Shown here one piece after another: positions 23,541-31,837 of a DNA stretch of 64,000 bases. The number at the start of each line of letters is the position of its first letter. Positions within the stretch are counted from its first letter, which is position 1. The DNA lies in the IMG/VR virus record IMGVR_UViG_3300011113_000675, positions 78,444 to 142,443 of that record; one strand, 5' to 3'. The notes beneath the pieces are model-generated. The model saw only the letters and a list, made by a program, of their open reading frames with translations, ran no database searches and was not told where the DNA came from. This stretch comes from a virus. A program made the translations under genes and the position numbers.

Positions 23541-25661
23541 TTAGAAGTAGTTATATCCTGTCAATTTAATTTGTGTGTTATTCAAGTTGATTCCCAACTG
23601 AACTCCGTTGTTTCCACTTGCATCCATGTTCGGAGAAACCTTGATTGATGTTAGAATATCAACACCATTTCCGATAGTTGAAAATTTCAATTTGAATGGG
23701 GTTGCATTTCCACTTATCGGTGTTTTGTTTTGGTCTAACGAACCAAACTTTACTTTTCCATCTACAGAGTTCACGAAAACATACCATGTGTTAGGTAGGT
23801 TGCTTTGTAATTCTTCGAATTTCAATTTTGTTTGGTCGTAGGTGAATTCGAACTGAAGACCCCCCAAAGTATTTCCATTTGTGTTTATATTGATTGGGAT
23901 CTCGATAGTGTTTGTTGTCACCGTCAAATTTGATAGATTTACATCTATCGATGGGACATTATTAGGAGTGTTAATGAACATTCCAAGTGCATCTGTTTTG
24001 AATGATGTATTGTTTTTCAAACTATTTGATGCTCTACTTACAACTGATGCAATTCCATTGTTACTTACAACAACTTGAGACGAATGAGAACGATTCACAT
24101 CACCCCAAAGGAGATATTTCAAATACACAAGAGTATTTGACCCTATTGTTCCTGTTTTAACTAAAACTTTTGGGGTTGTGAAATTCTTCCAATTGGTTGT
24201 TGTTATTGAACCCCATGAAATGGATGGGTTAGTATTAAATTCAACTTCAGTTCTGATTCCATAATCATTACCATTTATGTTTCTTATGTATGGAAGGAAT
24301 GTTGTTCCTATAATCGAAGCAAAATCCGATGGAACCTTATATGATGCCCATGTTGCGTCTTTACTTACAAATTCAACTGGTCCATTGTATAAGTCCAACA
24401 ACTGTAAACTCTTAATGTCCTCGGGAATAATGTTTGTATTGATAAATTCTCTCATGTCAATGAGGACTCTTGAAGATGCTTGTCCATAGTTATTTACTGT
24501 CAATACAACCCACTCAACCTCTCCTGAAACAGTTCTTGCATCAGTTGAAACCCAAGTAGGAACATTCATATAACCACCGCTTCCTTGTGTATAACCTTCA
24601 GGAACTGTAGTTATATTGTCGATTCCAACGACTTGAGCCAATAATTTTGGTAAGTCACCACCATCTATATTTTTGTTTCTATTGATGTCAGCGGCATACA
24701 AAGATTGACCTGTATTGATTACAGTTCCTTTACTACCATCAAGACCCATAGTTGTGAATTCTGATTGTGCTGAGGTGAAATCAGATACGCTGATTGCTCC
24801 ATTATATATGGTGTTTAATTTGTCTGATTCGTGTTGAACAGTAACCTCATAAACTTTATTTTCAGATAAAAGGGATTGGTTAATATCGACATTCCCATTT
24901 GTTAATATTGGGAATGACTGAACAGTATTGGTGACCGTGTCCCTAAATGCAACTTTGAGACCTGATATGTTGAAAAGGTTCGAATTGACATCAACTTTCG
25001 CTGTGACAAGTTTTCCTGTATTTTGATTCAAAATAACATCAGTTGTCAATGGAGTTTCCATTATTGTAGAAACTTGTTGCCCATTTCCATTCCATCCAGC
25101 TGCAAAATTCAACTTTATCGGATTAAATGTTGTTGCCGTAGAAGTTGGTTTTACTCTGAATCTGATGACCAAGAAATTCTCGTAATTTGTATTATTAACA
25201 CCAGAATTACTTGCCCAAGTAATCATGGCTCTTATAATGGTATTATTTGAACTTTGGTTGAAAGTATATCCCGCGGTTTGAAACCTCGTGGTTCCGTTTG
25301 TGTTGGTTGAATTTCCAACATATGAATATCCAGGATAATTCTGAAATGATATTTGTGGGTTTGAATTAACAGGTAAAATTCCTCCACTGCCTACAACTCC
25401 AGTGTGATTGATCGTAATTAAATCGAAGTGACTTTTATCATATTCCAAATCAAACAATACTTGTTTGATTACGTTGTCACCATTTCCATTGGCAACCACA
25501 ATAACATTAAACTCATCACCTCTGTCTATGACTTGATTATTCAAATCTGAGATGACCTTGTCACTTGGAAATTTGAATTTCATATTGGATTGACCAAATG
25601 ACACAAATGATGTAATCAGTAAAGCAAATAATAGTGTATATCTCATTTTAGTTGTTTTCAA
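23541..25661 (-). CDS. Large exported protein with cohesin-like domains and a dockerin-like repeat, 706 residues
   Basis: A signal peptide (LLFALLITSFVSFGQ) precedes a cohesin-like beta-sandwich (about residues 28-190: EFNVIVVANGNGDNVIKQVLF, LEYDKSHFDL). The middle carries a dockerin-like calcium loop in DINRNKNIDGGDL (near residue 330). A second cohesin-like domain lies at about 575-695 (IEIPININTNG, GLQFEFTYDQTKLKFEEL, DGKVKFGSL). Cohesin binds dockerin in cellulosomes, so copies of this protein could in principle assemble head to tail. It overlaps the upstream gene by 14 bases and is the largest product of the CsgG operon, hence the likely cargo or surface structure. Confidence 0.75.
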   Translation of the reverse strand: MKTTKMRYTLLFALLITSFVSFGQSNMKFKFPSDKVISDLNNQVIDRGDEFNVIVVANGNGDNVIKQVLFDLEYDKSHFDLITINHTGVVGSGGILPVNSNPQISFQNYPGYSYVGNSTNTNGTTRFQTAGYTFNQSSNNTIIRAMITWASNSGVNNTNYENFLVIRFRVKPTSTATTFNPIKLNFAAGWNGNGQQVSTIMETPLTTDVILNQNTGKLVTAKVDVNSNLFNISGLKVAFRDTVTNTVQSFPILTNGNVDINQSLLSENKVYEVTVQHESDKLNTIYNGAISVSDFTSAQSEFTTMGLDGSKGTVINTGQSLYAADINRNKNIDGGDLPKLLAQVVGIDNITTVPEGYTQGSGGYMNVPTWVSTDARTVSGEVEWVVLTVNNYGQASSRVLIDMREFINTNIIPEDIKSLQLLDLYNGPVEFVSKDATWASYKVPSDFASIIGTTFLPYIRNINGNDYGIRTEVEFNTNPSISWGSITTTNWKNFTTPKVLVKTGTIGSNTLVYLKYLLWGDVNRSHSSQVVVSNNGIASVVSRASNSLKNNTSFKTDALGMFINTPNNVPSIDVNLSNLTVTTNTIEIPININTNGNTLGGLQFEFTYDQTKLKFEELQSNLPNTWYVFVNSVDGKVKFGSLDQNKTPISGNATPFKLKFSTIGNGVDILTSIKVSPNMDASGNNGVQLGINLNNTQIKLTGYNYF

Positions 25662-26142
25662 ATAATTGATTCACCAAGACACCCGATGCTTTCTTCAAAG
25701 CATTACTCAAAGATTGTTGATTGAAGTTTCCTCCATTGTCTACTATCAAGGTCGACATGGAAATTTCAGATGACTCTTCTTCTACAACAATTTCTTTGGT
25801 TTTTTTCCCATCAACTTTCAAAACACCTTTCAATCGAATTACAACTGACTCCTTATCCTTGTGGATTACAGAAAAATTTGACTTAGTTTTTAACACATCC
25901 AAATACACAATTTCCACAACCAACTTAGTGGATGAGTCAGGATCTAAATCAAAATTTTGTTCTTGTAAAAACTCCTCAATGATATTTCTGACACCGAATT
26001 CTAAATTTCGATTACCAGCAAGATTTCCAATCTGAATCTTGTTAGAAACAGATTCAACCCATATAACATCATTGTTTTGTAAGGTGGGGTGAGGCATTGC
26101 AAATTGCAAAATGCTCACCAAAAGGAGTATAAGCAAATTCAT
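25648..26142 (-). CDS. Exported protein of the CsgG operon, 164 residues
   Basis: The first gene of the operon. A signal peptide (MNLLILLLVSILQFAMP) is followed by an alpha/beta domain with GVRNIIEEFLQEQNFDLDP, TKLVVEIVYLDVL and VVIRLKGVLKVDGK, a layout similar to periplasmic CsgG- or LpoB-like domains. It could be an accessory factor for the secretion pore. No exact family is recognised. Confidence 0.65.
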   Translation of the reverse strand: MNLLILLLVSILQFAMPHPTLQNNDVIWVESVSNKIQIGNLAGNRNLEFGVRNIIEEFLQEQNFDLDPDSSTKLVVEIVYLDVLKTKSNFSVIHKDKESVVIRLKGVLKVDGKKTKEIVVEEESSEISMSTLIVDNGGNFNQQSLSNALKKASGVLVNQLFENN

Positions 26143-26162
26143 TCGATAGTATCTTGGTTACT

Positions 26163-26169
26163 ATAAATA
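26163..26169 (-). promoter_or_regulatory. Late box before the eight-gene CsgG operon
   Basis: TATTTAT on the minus strand 20 bases before the ATG at 26142. No other promoter-like site is seen until 19937, so this one box probably serves all eight genes. Confidence 0.6.
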
Positions 26170-26237
26170 CTCAAAAAAGAGTATTCGGGCCAAAAATTTT
26201 ATTATTTTATTCTATTAACCCTATCCGTTTTTTTGAA

Positions 26238-26244
26238 TATTTAT
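26238..26244 (+). promoter_or_regulatory. Late box before the endolysin gene
   Basis: TATTTAT on the plus strand 20 bases before the ATG at 26265; divergent from the CsgG operon box. Confidence 0.6.
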
Positions 26245-26264
26245 GAAAATAAACATAAATTACT

Positions 26265-27092
26265 ATGATACTAAAGAATGGGTCTAAGGGAGAAGACGTT
26301 AAAAAACTCCAAGCGAAATTAGGTTTAGTAGCCGACGGGGTTTTCGGGTCTGGAACCGAAGCAGCGGTAAAAAAATGGCAAGCCGCAAACGGATTAACTG
26401 CTGACGGTATTGTTGGCGAAGGAACTTGGACAAAGATGTTCGGAGAAAAACAACTTATCACAGAACCATCAACTCCAATAGTTAATGCTGGTCCTTTGAA
26501 GTTGGAAAACCTTAAAGGTCACATCCCTGATGCGGTCATTGCTCAGATTCCTGATGCAGCTAAAAAATTCAACATTTCTAATCCATTACGTTTGGCACAC
26601 TTCTTGGCTCAGTGTGGTCATGAATCTGCTGGATTCAAAGCGGTTCAAGAAAACTTGAACTACTCTGCCGATGGTTTGAAAAAAATATTCCCTAAGTATT
26701 TCCCTGGTAATCTTGCTGAAGGTTATGCAAGAAACCCTGAGAAGATTGCTTCCAAAGTTTATGGAGGTAGAATGGGTAATGGAGATGAAACAACCAAAGA
26801 AGGTTTCAAATTTAGAGGACGTGGTTACATTCAATTGACAGGAAAAGACAACTATACAAAATTTGCGAAATTTATCGGAGAAGATACAGTTGGAAATCCT
26901 GACTTAGTTGCAACAAAATATCCTTTAGCATCTGCGGCATTTTTCTTTGATTCCAACAAATTATGGGAAATCTGCGATAGAGGAGCGGATGATGCAACAG
27001 TAACTGCAGTAACAAAAAGAGTTAATGGTGGTACTATCGGTCTTGCAGATAGAATCAAACACTTCAAAGAGTACTTTGGATTGTTGAAATAA
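26265..27092 (+). CDS. Endolysin: peptidoglycan-binding domain plus GH19 glycosidase
   Basis: Residues 1-60 form a PF01471 peptidoglycan-binding domain (GSKGEDVKKLQAKLGLVADG, FGSGTEAAVKKWQ, DGIVGEGTWTKMFG). Residues about 85-275 are a glycoside hydrolase family 19 domain: the catalytic acid Glu120 lies in AQCGHESAGF, and GFKFRGRGYIQLTGKDNY and KRVNGG are family signatures. It cleaves the glycan backbone of peptidoglycan for lysis. It has no signal peptide, so it needs a holin; a candidate is encoded at 29622-29873. Unlike the GH24 lysozyme at 52400 it carries no leader, consistent with lysis from within. Confidence 0.93.
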   Translation: MILKNGSKGEDVKKLQAKLGLVADGVFGSGTEAAVKKWQAANGLTADGIVGEGTWTKMFGEKQLITEPSTPIVNAGPLKLENLKGHIPDAVIAQIPDAAKKFNISNPLRLAHFLAQCGHESAGFKAVQENLNYSADGLKKIFPKYFPGNLAEGYARNPEKIASKVYGGRMGNGDETTKEGFKFRGRGYIQLTGKDNYTKFAKFIGEDTVGNPDLVATKYPLASAAFFFDSNKLWEICDRGADDATVTAVTKRVNGGTIGLADRIKHFKEYFGLLK

Positions 27093-27161
27093 AAGTTGAA
27101 AATAAACCTCAACAATTTTAATTATTTATTCTTGTGGGTTTCGCAGAGTAAATTTTTATTG

Positions 27162-27169
27162 TATCTTTG
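27162..27169 (+). promoter_or_regulatory. Host-type -7 element before 27186-27425
   Basis: TATCTTTG, 16 bases before the ATG. The nearest TTG upstream (27132-27134) is 27 bases away, longer than ideal. Confidence 0.45.
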
Positions 27170-27185
27170 TTGTAAATAAATAACC

Positions 27186-27425
27186 ATGATGACAATGAAT
27201 ATGACTTCCGCAATCAAAGATTTCAAATGGGTATTAAAACTACTCCAATCTTCGAAGAGTAAAGCACATTTAGACACAACACTTCGGTGTTTCAATCTTT
27301 GGGAAAACAAACATACCAAAGATAAACTCACTGAAGCAGATGCTGATGCGGTAAAACATATGAGATATCAATTTTGGTGTTTTTTCAAAAATAAAAATTC
27401 AAGATTTGGACTCTTACCAAAGTAA
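27186..27425 (+). CDS. Small phage protein, 79 residues
   Basis: A basic helical protein (AIKDFKWVLKLLQSSKSKAH, RYQFWCFFKNKN). It could start at any of three nearby Met codons. A host-type -7 element upstream suggests early expression. Function unknown. Confidence 0.65.
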   Translation: MMTMNMTSAIKDFKWVLKLLQSSKSKAHLDTTLRCFNLWENKHTKDKLTEADADAVKHMRYQFWCFFKNKNSRFGLLPK

Positions 27426-27528
27426 AAAAATTACTCTGTGCATATCGTGAATCGAATTTTTTTGAAAATTTACATATTTATTTACACAATCGCTCACAAA
27501 GTGAGTGTTCTCATATATCCCTTTATTT

Positions 27529-27562
27529 AAGACCCACATTTTTTGGTGGGTCTTATTTTTTT
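27529..27562 (+). terminator. Intrinsic terminator after 27186-27425
   Basis: The inverted repeat AAGACCCAC/GTGGGTCTT is followed by ATTTTTTTT. The promoter for the next gene begins inside it. The 100 bases before it hold only a short hairpin (CTCACAAAGTGAG). Confidence 0.8.
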
Positions 27563-27573
27563 TACTATATTTG
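27543..27573 (+). promoter_or_regulatory. Host-type promoter for 27593-28093 and the operon after it
   Basis: TTG (27543-27545), a 20-base spacer and TATATTTG (27566-27573); the start codon lies 19 bases downstream. Confidence 0.7.
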
Positions 27574-27592
27574 TATATTAAATCTAAAGACT

Positions 27593-28093
27593 ATGAACTG
27601 GAAAAACCTAACTTATCCAATCCGAAGAAAATACCAACAAATCAAACGAGTAATCGACTTTTTACCGATTATTTGGAATGGATTCGATTTTGATTACACC
27701 TATTCAATTCAACTTTTCAAGAAACAACTCGAAAGACAAGCAAAGTATTTCGAGTCGGGTAAATCATATTCAGAAAGGGCAGACCAAAATGTGTCAAGAA
27801 TCAGAACCGCAATTCGTTTGATGGATAAAGTTTATGATGAAGAATATTCCACAGAATGGCCCGATATACTCAGAGAGAAATACGGAGATGATGTTTTAGA
27901 TTGGGATTGGGAAGAAACAAGTCAAGGAAGTGGTCTTTCTTATCACAGATGGAAGTTTGAAACTTGGGATAATGCCGAAGAAATTAGACAAATGAAACTC
28001 GACCTGATTAGTAAAGGAGAGGCAAAACAAAAGAACGCCGAAGAATTATTATGGAAATTTATAGGGCACAATATTCGTTACTGGTGGGATTGA
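27593..28093 (+). CDS. Phage hypothetical protein, 166 residues
   Basis: A charged, aromatic-rich helical protein (MNWKNLTYPIRRKYQQIKR, LFKKQLERQAKYFESGK, WKFIGHNIRYWWD). It looks like a small protein shared among Bacteroidota phages; no function known. First gene of a four-gene host-promoter operon that includes two phosphate-ester enzymes. Confidence 0.75.
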   Translation: MNWKNLTYPIRRKYQQIKRVIDFLPIIWNGFDFDYTYSIQLFKKQLERQAKYFESGKSYSERADQNVSRIRTAIRLMDKVYDEEYSTEWPDILREKYGDDVLDWDWEETSQGSGLSYHRWKFETWDNAEEIRQMKLDLISKGEAKQKNAEELLWKFIGHNIRYWWD

Positions 28094-28094
28094 T

Positions 28095-28226
28095 ATGAAA
28101 ATATATGAAATTTACGGGCAAATCTATCTTTTCCCATTTGTGAAAATAACCCATACCAAAAAACTCAATGGTGATTTGGAATTCATCATTGGTTGGTTGA
28201 AGTGGGAATTGACAATAAAATTATGA
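28095..28226 (+). CDS. Small protein, 43 residues
   Basis: ATG 28095 directly follows the previous stop, and its own stop overlaps the next start (ATGA). The product (MKIYEIYGQIYLFPFVKIT) is short and hydrophobic-aromatic. The perfect fit between neighbours supports translation. Confidence 0.55.
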   Translation: MKIYEIYGQIYLFPFVKITHTKKLNGDLEFIIGWLKWELTIKL

Positions 28227-28903
28227 AAAAGAAAATAACATTCATCTCTGACACTCACAACAAACACAAACACCTTACAAGTAAGGGGATGGGAAATATA
28301 TTGGGTAGTGGAGATATACTCGTACACGCAGGAGACTGCACAAGTATGGGATATAAACATGAAATCGAACAGTTTTTGGAATGGTTTTCAAATACTGATT
28401 TCAAACATAAAATTTTCATTGCCGGAAATCACGATTTCGGATTCGAACAACAAACCGATATAGCGCAAGTATATAAAGACTTAGGAGTAATCTATTTGTT
28501 TGATAATGAAGTTACCATAGATGGAATAAAGTTTTATGGAAGTCCTTGGCAACCTGAATTCCACAATTGGGCGTTCAATCTGTCAAGAGGAGAAGAATTG
28601 GCAGAAAAATGGGAACAAATTCCAAATGATGTTGATGTTCTAATCACTCACGGACCAGCTTATGGAATCTTGGATTACGCTCCAATAGGTGGTCATGTTG
28701 GTTGTGAAGAATTATATCGCAAGATTGTGGAGGTGAAACCTAAAATTCACGTTTGTGGTCACATTCACGATGGATATGGGCAAAAAACTATGGGTGGAAT
28801 TGAATTTCTTAATGCTTCAGTTCTAAACGAAAGATATGAATATGCTCACAAACCAATTGTTGTAGAATACGATACTGAAACAAAAGAAATTAATTATATC
28901 TAA
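28223..28903 (+). CDS. Calcineurin-like metallophosphoesterase, 226 residues
   Basis: All metallophosphoesterase motifs are present in order: ISDTHNKH (D-x-H), GDILVHAGDCT (G-D), IAGNHDFGFE (GNHD), LITHGPAYG and HVCGHIHDGYG (GH-x-H). The enzyme binds two metal ions and hydrolyses phosphomonoesters or phosphodiesters. It resembles the 2',3'-cyclic-phosphodiesterase and UDP-hydrolase-like single-domain branch. The start at 28223 overlaps the stop of the preceding gene. The next gene encodes a cyclic-phosphate receiver-like protein, suggesting a joint role in RNA end or cyclic-nucleotide processing. Confidence 0.9.
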   Translation: MKKKITFISDTHNKHKHLTSKGMGNILGSGDILVHAGDCTSMGYKHEIEQFLEWFSNTDFKHKIFIAGNHDFGFEQQTDIAQVYKDLGVIYLFDNEVTIDGIKFYGSPWQPEFHNWAFNLSRGEELAEKWEQIPNDVDVLITHGPAYGILDYAPIGGHVGCEELYRKIVEVKPKIHVCGHIHDGYGQKTMGGIEFLNASVLNERYEYAHKPIVVEYDTETKEINYI

Positions 28904-28904
28904 A

Positions 28905-29321
28905 ATGAAAAAAATGTATAAGGTCTATTTGGATGATGTCAGAACTCCATTAGATAATGATTGGGAAATTGCAAGAAATTATGACCAATTCGTAGAAATA
29001 ATCCAAAGGTTGGGATTGGAAAATATTGAAGTAATTTCTTTGGACCACGATTTGGACGACTCGGCAATTGCGGAATATTACGCCAATGCCAAACCAAATA
29101 ACACCTTGAACTATGACAACATTTTGGAGAAGACAGGTATGGATTGTTGTAAGTTTTTGGTTCAGGAAAGTATGGACACTAACATTTCTTTACCTCAAGT
29201 TTATGTTCATTCGTCCAATCCACCAGGTAGAGAAAATATGATGGGGTTAATCAACAATTATTTGAAAAGTTGCGGATTACCTGAAACCTGTGAAAGAAAA
29301 ATTGTGAAGTTCAGTGTATAA
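28905..29321 (+). CDS. Cyclic-phosphate processing receiver-like (cREC) protein, 138 residues
   Basis: The pattern VYLDDVRTPLDNDWEIARN near the N-terminus, EVISLDHDLDD in the middle and VHSSNPPGRENMMGLINNY near the end matches the receiver-derived family predicted to process cyclic phosphates (cREC), which I recall from studies of conflict and RNA-repair systems. The conserved Asp residues are kept while the phosphate-acceptor layout of true response regulators is absent. It starts one base after the metallophosphoesterase stop. The role is inferred from family predictions. Confidence 0.75.
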   Translation: MKKMYKVYLDDVRTPLDNDWEIARNYDQFVEIIQRLGLENIEVISLDHDLDDSAIAEYYANAKPNNTLNYDNILEKTGMDCCKFLVQESMDTNISLPQVYVHSSNPPGRENMMGLINNYLKSCGLPETCERKIVKFSV

Positions 29322-29349
29322 AAAAAAGATGGAGAAATCCATCTTTTAT
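29322..29349 (+). terminator. Bidirectional terminator between convergent genes
   Basis: The inverted repeat AAAAGATGG/CCATCTTTT with T or A runs on both sides; its edge overlaps the end of 29346-29558. Confidence 0.8.
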
Positions 29350-29558
29350 TTTTTTGTTCGTGTACGTTTTCTCGCTTCCTGAGCCAAATCCCCTAAAGTT
29401 TTCTTTTTCTGTTCTGTAGGATGTTTGTATCCTGCCTTGTATTTGAATTCTACAGATACGGGCCCATTTCTATTAATATCCGAATTGTACTTAAAAACAG
29501 ATATTGATTCCTCATCTTCGAATGTAATCTCCCACTTTGTTGTTCCTGATGTTCTCAT
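29346..29558 (-). CDS. Small basic protein, 70 residues
   Basis: Beta-rich N-terminal half (TTKWEITFEDEESISVFKYN) and a Lys/Arg-rich C-terminus (LAQEARKRTRTKK) that could bind nucleic acid. A host-type -7 element ends 4 bases before the start, so the message may be nearly leaderless. Function unknown. Confidence 0.65.
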   Translation of the reverse strand: MRTSGTTKWEITFEDEESISVFKYNSDINRNGPVSVEFKYKAGYKHPTEQKKKTLGDLAQEARKRTRTKK

Positions 29559-29562
29559 AGAA

Positions 29563-29570
29563 CAAAGATA
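29563..29570 (-). promoter_or_regulatory. Host-type -7 element before 29346-29558
   Basis: TATCTTTG on the minus strand, 4 bases before the ATG; no well-placed TTG seen. Confidence 0.4.
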
Positions 29571-29586
29571 CTCAACTTTTTCATAA

Positions 29587-29620
29587 AAAAAACCCCCACT
29601 CTTTCGGGTGGGGATTTTTT
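29587..29620 (-). terminator. Intrinsic terminator after the holin-like gene
   Basis: The inverted repeat CCCCCAC/GTGGGG with T-runs on both strands, just downstream of 29622-29873. Confidence 0.85.
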
Positions 29621-29621
29621 G

Positions 29622-29873
29622 TTACTCTTCGATTGAGTCTGACTTACCTTTGTTAATCCACTTGTCGACAGAACCGATTCCAAAGGAACCAAGAACTAAC
29701 CACAAGAATGAATTAAAGATAAATTCGTTAATCACAAGATCTTTCCCTAAAGTTCCTGTTACGATGTCGGCAATAGCGAATCCAGCCATCATTAAGAAAG
29801 CTAAGAAACCTACAACACTTTTTTCATTGATTGAGTTGTTGTCATTGAACAACTGAGATAAGAATTTTTTCAT
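29622..29873 (-). CDS. Holin-like membrane protein, 83 residues
   Basis: Two transmembrane segments (about residues 20-42, VVGFLAFLMMAGFAIADIV, and 50-68, FIFNSFLWLVLGSFGIG) are joined by a short loop, with a charged C-terminus. Size and topology fit class II holins, which open the inner membrane so that the endolysin can reach the wall. The pattern resembles holin-like proteins of Bacteroidota phages. It has its own late box and terminator, as expected of a timed lysis gene. The endolysin gene lies 2.5 kb away rather than adjacent. Confidence 0.65.
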   Translation of the reverse strand: MKKFLSQLFNDNNSINEKSVVGFLAFLMMAGFAIADIVTGTLGKDLVINEFIFNSFLWLVLGSFGIGSVDKWINKGKSDSIEE

Positions 29874-29897
29874 AGTATTTTGGTAATTTACTTACCA

Positions 29898-29904
29898 ATA
29901 AATA
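29898..29904 (-). promoter_or_regulatory. Late box before the holin-like gene
   Basis: TATTTAT on the minus strand 24 bases before the ATG; the leader between them resembles that of the CsgG operon (ACCAARATACTAT). Confidence 0.5.
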
Positions 29905-29930
29905 TCAGAGAAAACCTATAACTTTAGTTG

Positions 29931-31061
29931 TTAGAAATTTTGAGATTGCTTTATTCTTAAAATAAAATTATCAACTACAGTCTGACACTCTGCCTGAGTA
30001 ACTAATTGTCCTCCGTTTTTACTCAATAAAGTTTTAATTGTCAAAATATTTTGTGTACCTGCACCTGTCGTGTAAAGATATCCTCCACAACCCCCAACAT
30101 TAGTTGGTTGTGCGAAAGAAGTTACAGTTCCAAATGTCGAGTTCCAATTAGGGTGACCTAATAAAATATATAAGTCACAGTGTGATGGATCTCCAGCATT
30201 GTAAGTCTCTCGGAAGAATGAGTAGACGGTAAATCCACTTACAGTTGCTCCACTATAAATTGTTCCACTAGCTAACGTTCCTCCTCCATCAGCTCCTGAA
30301 TTACCTCCTGTTTGAAATCCAATAGGTAGGTTAGGACCATAAGTTTCATTGTCTCTCGATCCCAAAACTGTTAGTGGTAAATAGGTTAAACTTTGTGTTC
30401 CAGTGTATTGTTGATATCCCAAACTAATGTATCCAAAACTCGTGTCTAAAGTTTGAGTTGTTGCAGATTGAGTGTAATCAACCGCGAATGGGTATGCTCC
30501 TGGATTATAACCTCCAGTACCAACGTATTCAGTGTTTGCAACTATCCATGGTGAAGAAATATTACCATTATCATACATGTCTCCACCTCCGTCCTCTATG
30601 AAATAACTATTACCATCCAATTGATAAGCGTAAAAACTTGGATTCCTGAATTCAGGCATGTAATTTCTTAAATATTCTGCTATAGTTTGAAGTTCAGAAT
30701 ACGGTGTTTTTGGAGAATAAGATGTCCAATATCCATTTGCATTCAACCAAGTTGCGGCGTCTGTACCACCTGTAAAGCTCTGGCCAAATAAACTATTTGT
30801 ATATTGAACAAAAGAGTTTTCAGTCAATAATGGACTTCTAAAAAAGCCTACAGATGCAGTCACACCCGATAATGGTGTTGGTTGAGTATTTCCTGAAACC
30901 GACTGAGCAATGACGTATCCTAATTCTTCATCGGGTCCATTCCAATACTGTGGACTATTGGTAAATCCTGATGTTGGGGCCCCGATTGATAAGTCCCCTA
31001 TTTGAGATGTTCCTGCAATTGAGGGTCCTGGATTGTATGCGAAAGGTCTTGCTTTTGCCAT
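29931..31061 (-). CDS. Tail-fibre or adhesin-like structural protein, 376 residues
   Basis: The N-terminus MAKARPFAYNPGPSIAGTSQ followed by IGDLSIG and GPDEELGYVIAQ is a module I recall from tail-fibre-like proteins of diverse large phages, with FFRSPLLTENSFVQYTN and AATWLNANGYWTSY next. The middle and end are rich in Gly, Thr, Ser and Tyr with no catalytic motif. It is probably a virion surface protein involved in host contact. It has a single late box 12 bases upstream and stands as its own transcription unit. Confidence 0.75.
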   Translation of the reverse strand: MAKARPFAYNPGPSIAGTSQIGDLSIGAPTSGFTNSPQYWNGPDEELGYVIAQSVSGNTQPTPLSGVTASVGFFRSPLLTENSFVQYTNSLFGQSFTGGTDAATWLNANGYWTSYSPKTPYSELQTIAEYLRNYMPEFRNPSFYAYQLDGNSYFIEDGGGDMYDNGNISSPWIVANTEYVGTGGYNPGAYPFAVDYTQSATTQTLDTSFGYISLGYQQYTGTQSLTYLPLTVLGSRDNETYGPNLPIGFQTGGNSGADGGGTLASGTIYSGATVSGFTVYSFFRETYNAGDPSHCDLYILLGHPNWNSTFGTVTSFAQPTNVGGCGGYLYTTGAGTQNILTIKTLLSKNGGQLVTQAECQTVVDNFILRIKQSQNF

Positions 31062-31073
31062 GATTTTTTAATA

Positions 31074-31080
31074 ATAAATA
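31074..31080 (-). promoter_or_regulatory. Late box before the tail-fibre-like gene
   Basis: TATTTAT on the minus strand 12 bases before the ATG. Confidence 0.6.
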
Positions 31081-31092
31081 TACAGGCACTAA

Positions 31093-31249
31093 AAAAGGGG
31101 ACACCGTCGTGTCCCCCAATTTTCCCCGTCGAGAAAATGTAGCGTGTCTTGTTGGATTAGGCTGATCACAAACCTCAAGGATGGATGGTCCTTTGTTTTA
31201 TTTATCGTCTCAAAACATCCAATAGTGACGTGTTTAATTCTATCTTTTT
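31093..31249 (-). ncRNA. Candidate small RNA with promoter and terminator but no reading frame
   Basis: A host-type -7 element (31256-31263) points into about 150 bases that hold no start codon followed by more than a few codons and end in a strong GC hairpin (GGGGACAC/GTGTCCCC, 31093-31118) followed by U residues. This is the minimal signature of an independent small RNA. The rest of the gap up to the tRNA-Phe gene (31264-31388) shows nothing I can name. Confidence 0.45.
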
Positions 31250-31255
31250 CAAGGT

Positions 31256-31263
31256 CAAAGATA
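31256..31263 (-). promoter_or_regulatory. Host-type -7 element for the candidate small RNA
   Basis: TATCTTTG on the minus strand; no TTG at 17-23 bases upstream. Confidence 0.4.
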
Positions 31264-31388
31264 CAGGAAACAACAACTTCTAACCTCCGATACCTGATTT
31301 TACGTTTTTCTAATTTATAAAGCGGAGAAGAAATTGTGAAGGTGAGTAAGGGAAAACACCACTATCAAACATTCCGCTATCCATTTGG

Positions 31389-31478
31389 TGGCTGGGAGTG
31401 GGTTCGAACCACTGGCTCATCGGTGTTCACCCGATTGCTCTACCATGAATTCCGAAGAACTCCTGAGCTACCACAACC
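31389..31478 (-). tRNA. tRNA-Phe (anticodon GAA) with an 18-base hairpin insertion in the D loop
   Basis: The anticodon stem ATCGG/CCGAT encloses GTGAACA with anticodon GAA, the T arm AGTGGTTCGAACCCACT is perfect and the discriminator is A. The acceptor GGTTG..GG/CCCAGCC needs one bulged U. The D loop is about 24 bases because GAGTTC-TTCG-GAATTC, a hairpin with a UUCG tetraloop, is inserted in an otherwise standard AGCTCAG..TGGTAGAGC arm. Confidence 0.75.
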
Positions 31479-31540
31479 ATATTGTTTCTCAGGGTTTGGA
31501 ACCGAGTATCTTTCATCACCTGTAAGTCCCAAACCCTTTA

Positions 31541-31571
31541 CAAATATAGAAAATTGTTTTCGGACTGTCAA
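31541..31571 (-). promoter_or_regulatory. Host-type promoter for tRNA-Phe
   Basis: TTG (31569-31571), a 20-base spacer and TATATTTG (31541-31548) on the minus strand, 62 bases before the tRNA. Confidence 0.65.
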
Positions 31572-31577
31572 ACTATT

Positions 31578-31604
31578 TATGAAAAAAAGCCTCCCCTTTT
31601 TTGG
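31578..31604 (-). terminator. Terminator on the minus strand
   Basis: GCCCC-AAAAAA-GGGG followed by AGGC and seven U residues in the minus-strand reading. It overlaps neither gene and insulates the tRNA-Phe promoter from upstream transcription. Confidence 0.65.
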
Positions 31605-31637
31605 GGCGTTTAGGACCGTTCCAGTTATGGGACAATT

Positions 31638-31672
31638 TAAGAGAACGATTCGCTACCGTTCTCTTTTTTTTG
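31638..31672 (+). terminator. Terminator on the plus strand
   Basis: The inverted repeat AGAGAACG/CGTTCTCT is followed by eight or more T residues. No plus-strand gene ends upstream, so the transcript it stops is unknown. Confidence 0.6.
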
Positions 31673-31679
31673 TTGCAAC

Positions 31680-31686
31680 TATTTAT
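31680..31686 (+). promoter_or_regulatory. Late box before 31700-31837
   Basis: TATTTAT on the plus strand 13 bases before the ATG. Confidence 0.5.
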
Positions 31687-31699
31687 AGAAAAAAATAAT

Positions 31700-31837
31700 A
31701 TGGCAAAAGGTACAAAGGGTGGATCTTCATCCCAATCTCGTAAAATTTCATTTGGAAAGAAAAGAACAGGTGTTGCAAAAAAAAGTTATTCCAAATACGA
31801 GCAAAAACCTAAAAAATATTTGGGTCAGGGAAGATAA
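31700..31837 (+). CDS. Small basic late protein, 45 residues
   Basis: The product (MAKGTKGGSSSQSRKISFGK and onward to KKYLGQGR) is nearly all Lys, Gly, Ser and Arg. Similar tiny basic proteins occur in other Bacteroidota phages as I recall. The composition suggests binding to DNA or to acidic virion proteins. A late box lies 13 bases upstream. Confidence 0.75.
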   Translation: MAKGTKGGSSSQSRKISFGKKRTGVAKKSYSKYEQKPKKYLGQGR